6,016 bases of DNA from the NCBI GenBank assembly GCA_902494065.1, contig CABURZ010000051.1:1-6016 (forward strand), given 5' to 3'. Shown here one piece after another: positions 5,883 through 6,016 of the stretch. Under the pieces are notes generated by a model, which did not search any database, was not told where the DNA came from, and saw only the letters and a list, made by a program, of their open reading frames with translations. How positions within the stretch are numbered: the stretch's first letter is position 1; each line of letters begins with the position of its first letter. The position numbers were made by a program, and so were the translations under genes. The stretch comes from an uncultured Sneathia sp. Lineage in GTDB: Bacteria; Fusobacteriota; Fusobacteriia; Fusobacteriales; Leptotrichiaceae.

Positions 5883-6016
5883 TCAAGTGCAACATTCATA
5901 TAAATACTCATTAAATAACTCTTGGGGTGTTTTATAGTTAATGCATTTTCTTGGTCTGTTATTAAGAAGTTTAAGAACATCTTGAACTTCTTTTTCATTT
6001 GTCTTAGATAAATCCA
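5883..6016 (-). CDS. IS30-family transposase, C-terminal 43 residues (truncated by window edge)
   Basis: On the minus strand the frame from 6014 to the TGA at 5885-5883 encodes 43 residues, including VQDVLKLLNNRPRKCINYKT (residues 10-29) and then PQELF. The LNNRPRK-x-x-x-Y-K-TP-x-E-x-F pattern is the characteristic end of the DDE catalytic domain of IS30-family transposases, just after the last catalytic Glu region. The catalytic DDE residues and the N-terminal helix-turn-helix are outside the window, so intactness cannot be judged. The end of the protein (LYECCT) is of normal form, so the gene is complete at this end. It is the only gene here ending in TGA. Transcription runs toward the M20 gene but meets the hairpin at 5832-5866 first. 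Confidence 0.88.
   Translation of the reverse strand, partial: DLSKTNEKEVQDVLKLLNNRPRKCINYKTPQELFNEYLYECCT

Larger units (their letters stand above)
5791..6016 (-). mobile_element. IS30-family insertion sequence, 3' end, continues beyond window
   Basis: The identity comes from the transposase C-terminus at 5883-6016. Beyond its stop lie a terminator hairpin and an AT-rich tail ending, going left, at GGGGCTATTGCAAATTTAAA (from 5791), which I take as the terminal inverted repeat. The left boundary is inferred from the abrupt GGGG start; the matching repeat and the target duplication would be outside the window, so the end could be off by several bases. Confidence 0.6.

Noticed and set aside
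1..6016. CRISPR array, tRNA/rRNA gene, riboswitch, toxin-antitoxin or defence system.
   Set aside because: No spaced direct repeats, tRNA-like cloverleaf, conserved riboswitch leader (the leaders are only about 10-25 nt) or matching gene pairs were seen.

Overview
This is an AT-rich bacterial chromosomal segment with A/T-ended codons, TAA stops on the long genes, AGGAGG/AAGGTGG-type ribosome binding sites and sigma-A-like promoters (some with a TGn extension). Tryptophan is written TGG and no long gene carries an in-frame TGA, so a Mycoplasma-type code is unlikely. The overall look fits a low-GC Bacillota lineage (Clostridia or Tissierellia type) or a member of the Fusobacteriota. I cannot choose between them from this sequence.

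Layout: (1) 2-847, plus strand: the 3' part of a gene of unknown function, running in from upstream. (2) 873-1055, minus strand: a 60-residue stand-alone PspC-domain membrane protein, convergent with gene 1 and sharing a bidirectional terminator with it. (3) 1056-1176: a 121-bp divergent promoter region between pspC and the ABC operon. (4) 1177-2874 and 2864-4624, plus strand: two overlapping genes for half-size ABC exporters of the YfiB/YfiC (LmrA/MsbA-like) type. Their ATP-site motifs are complementary: one lacks the catalytic Glu and the switch His, the other has an altered signature motif. They therefore very probably form one asymmetric heterodimeric exporter. (5) A second bidirectional terminator at 4623-4653. 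(6) 4652-5752, minus strand: an M20-family amidohydrolase with all metal ligands present. (7) about 5791-6016, minus strand: the 3' end of an IS30-family insertion sequence, with the transposase C-terminus, its terminator and a probable terminal inverted repeat, running out of the window.

How the parts relate: the two ABC genes are co-transcribed and probably translationally coupled. The pspC gene is transcribed divergently from promoters whose -35 boxes lie only 7 bp apart, so envelope-stress sensing and export could be co-controlled, but this is inference. The amidohydrolase is a separate unit. The inferred IS end lies where its promoter's -35 box would be, so the insertion may have altered its expression. 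I see no convincing previously undescribed system. The most interesting points are the textbook-clean asymmetry of the exporter, the divergent promoter, the odd start region of the M20 gene beside the IS, and the unrecognised protein at the left edge. No stretch over 300 bp lacks a gene.
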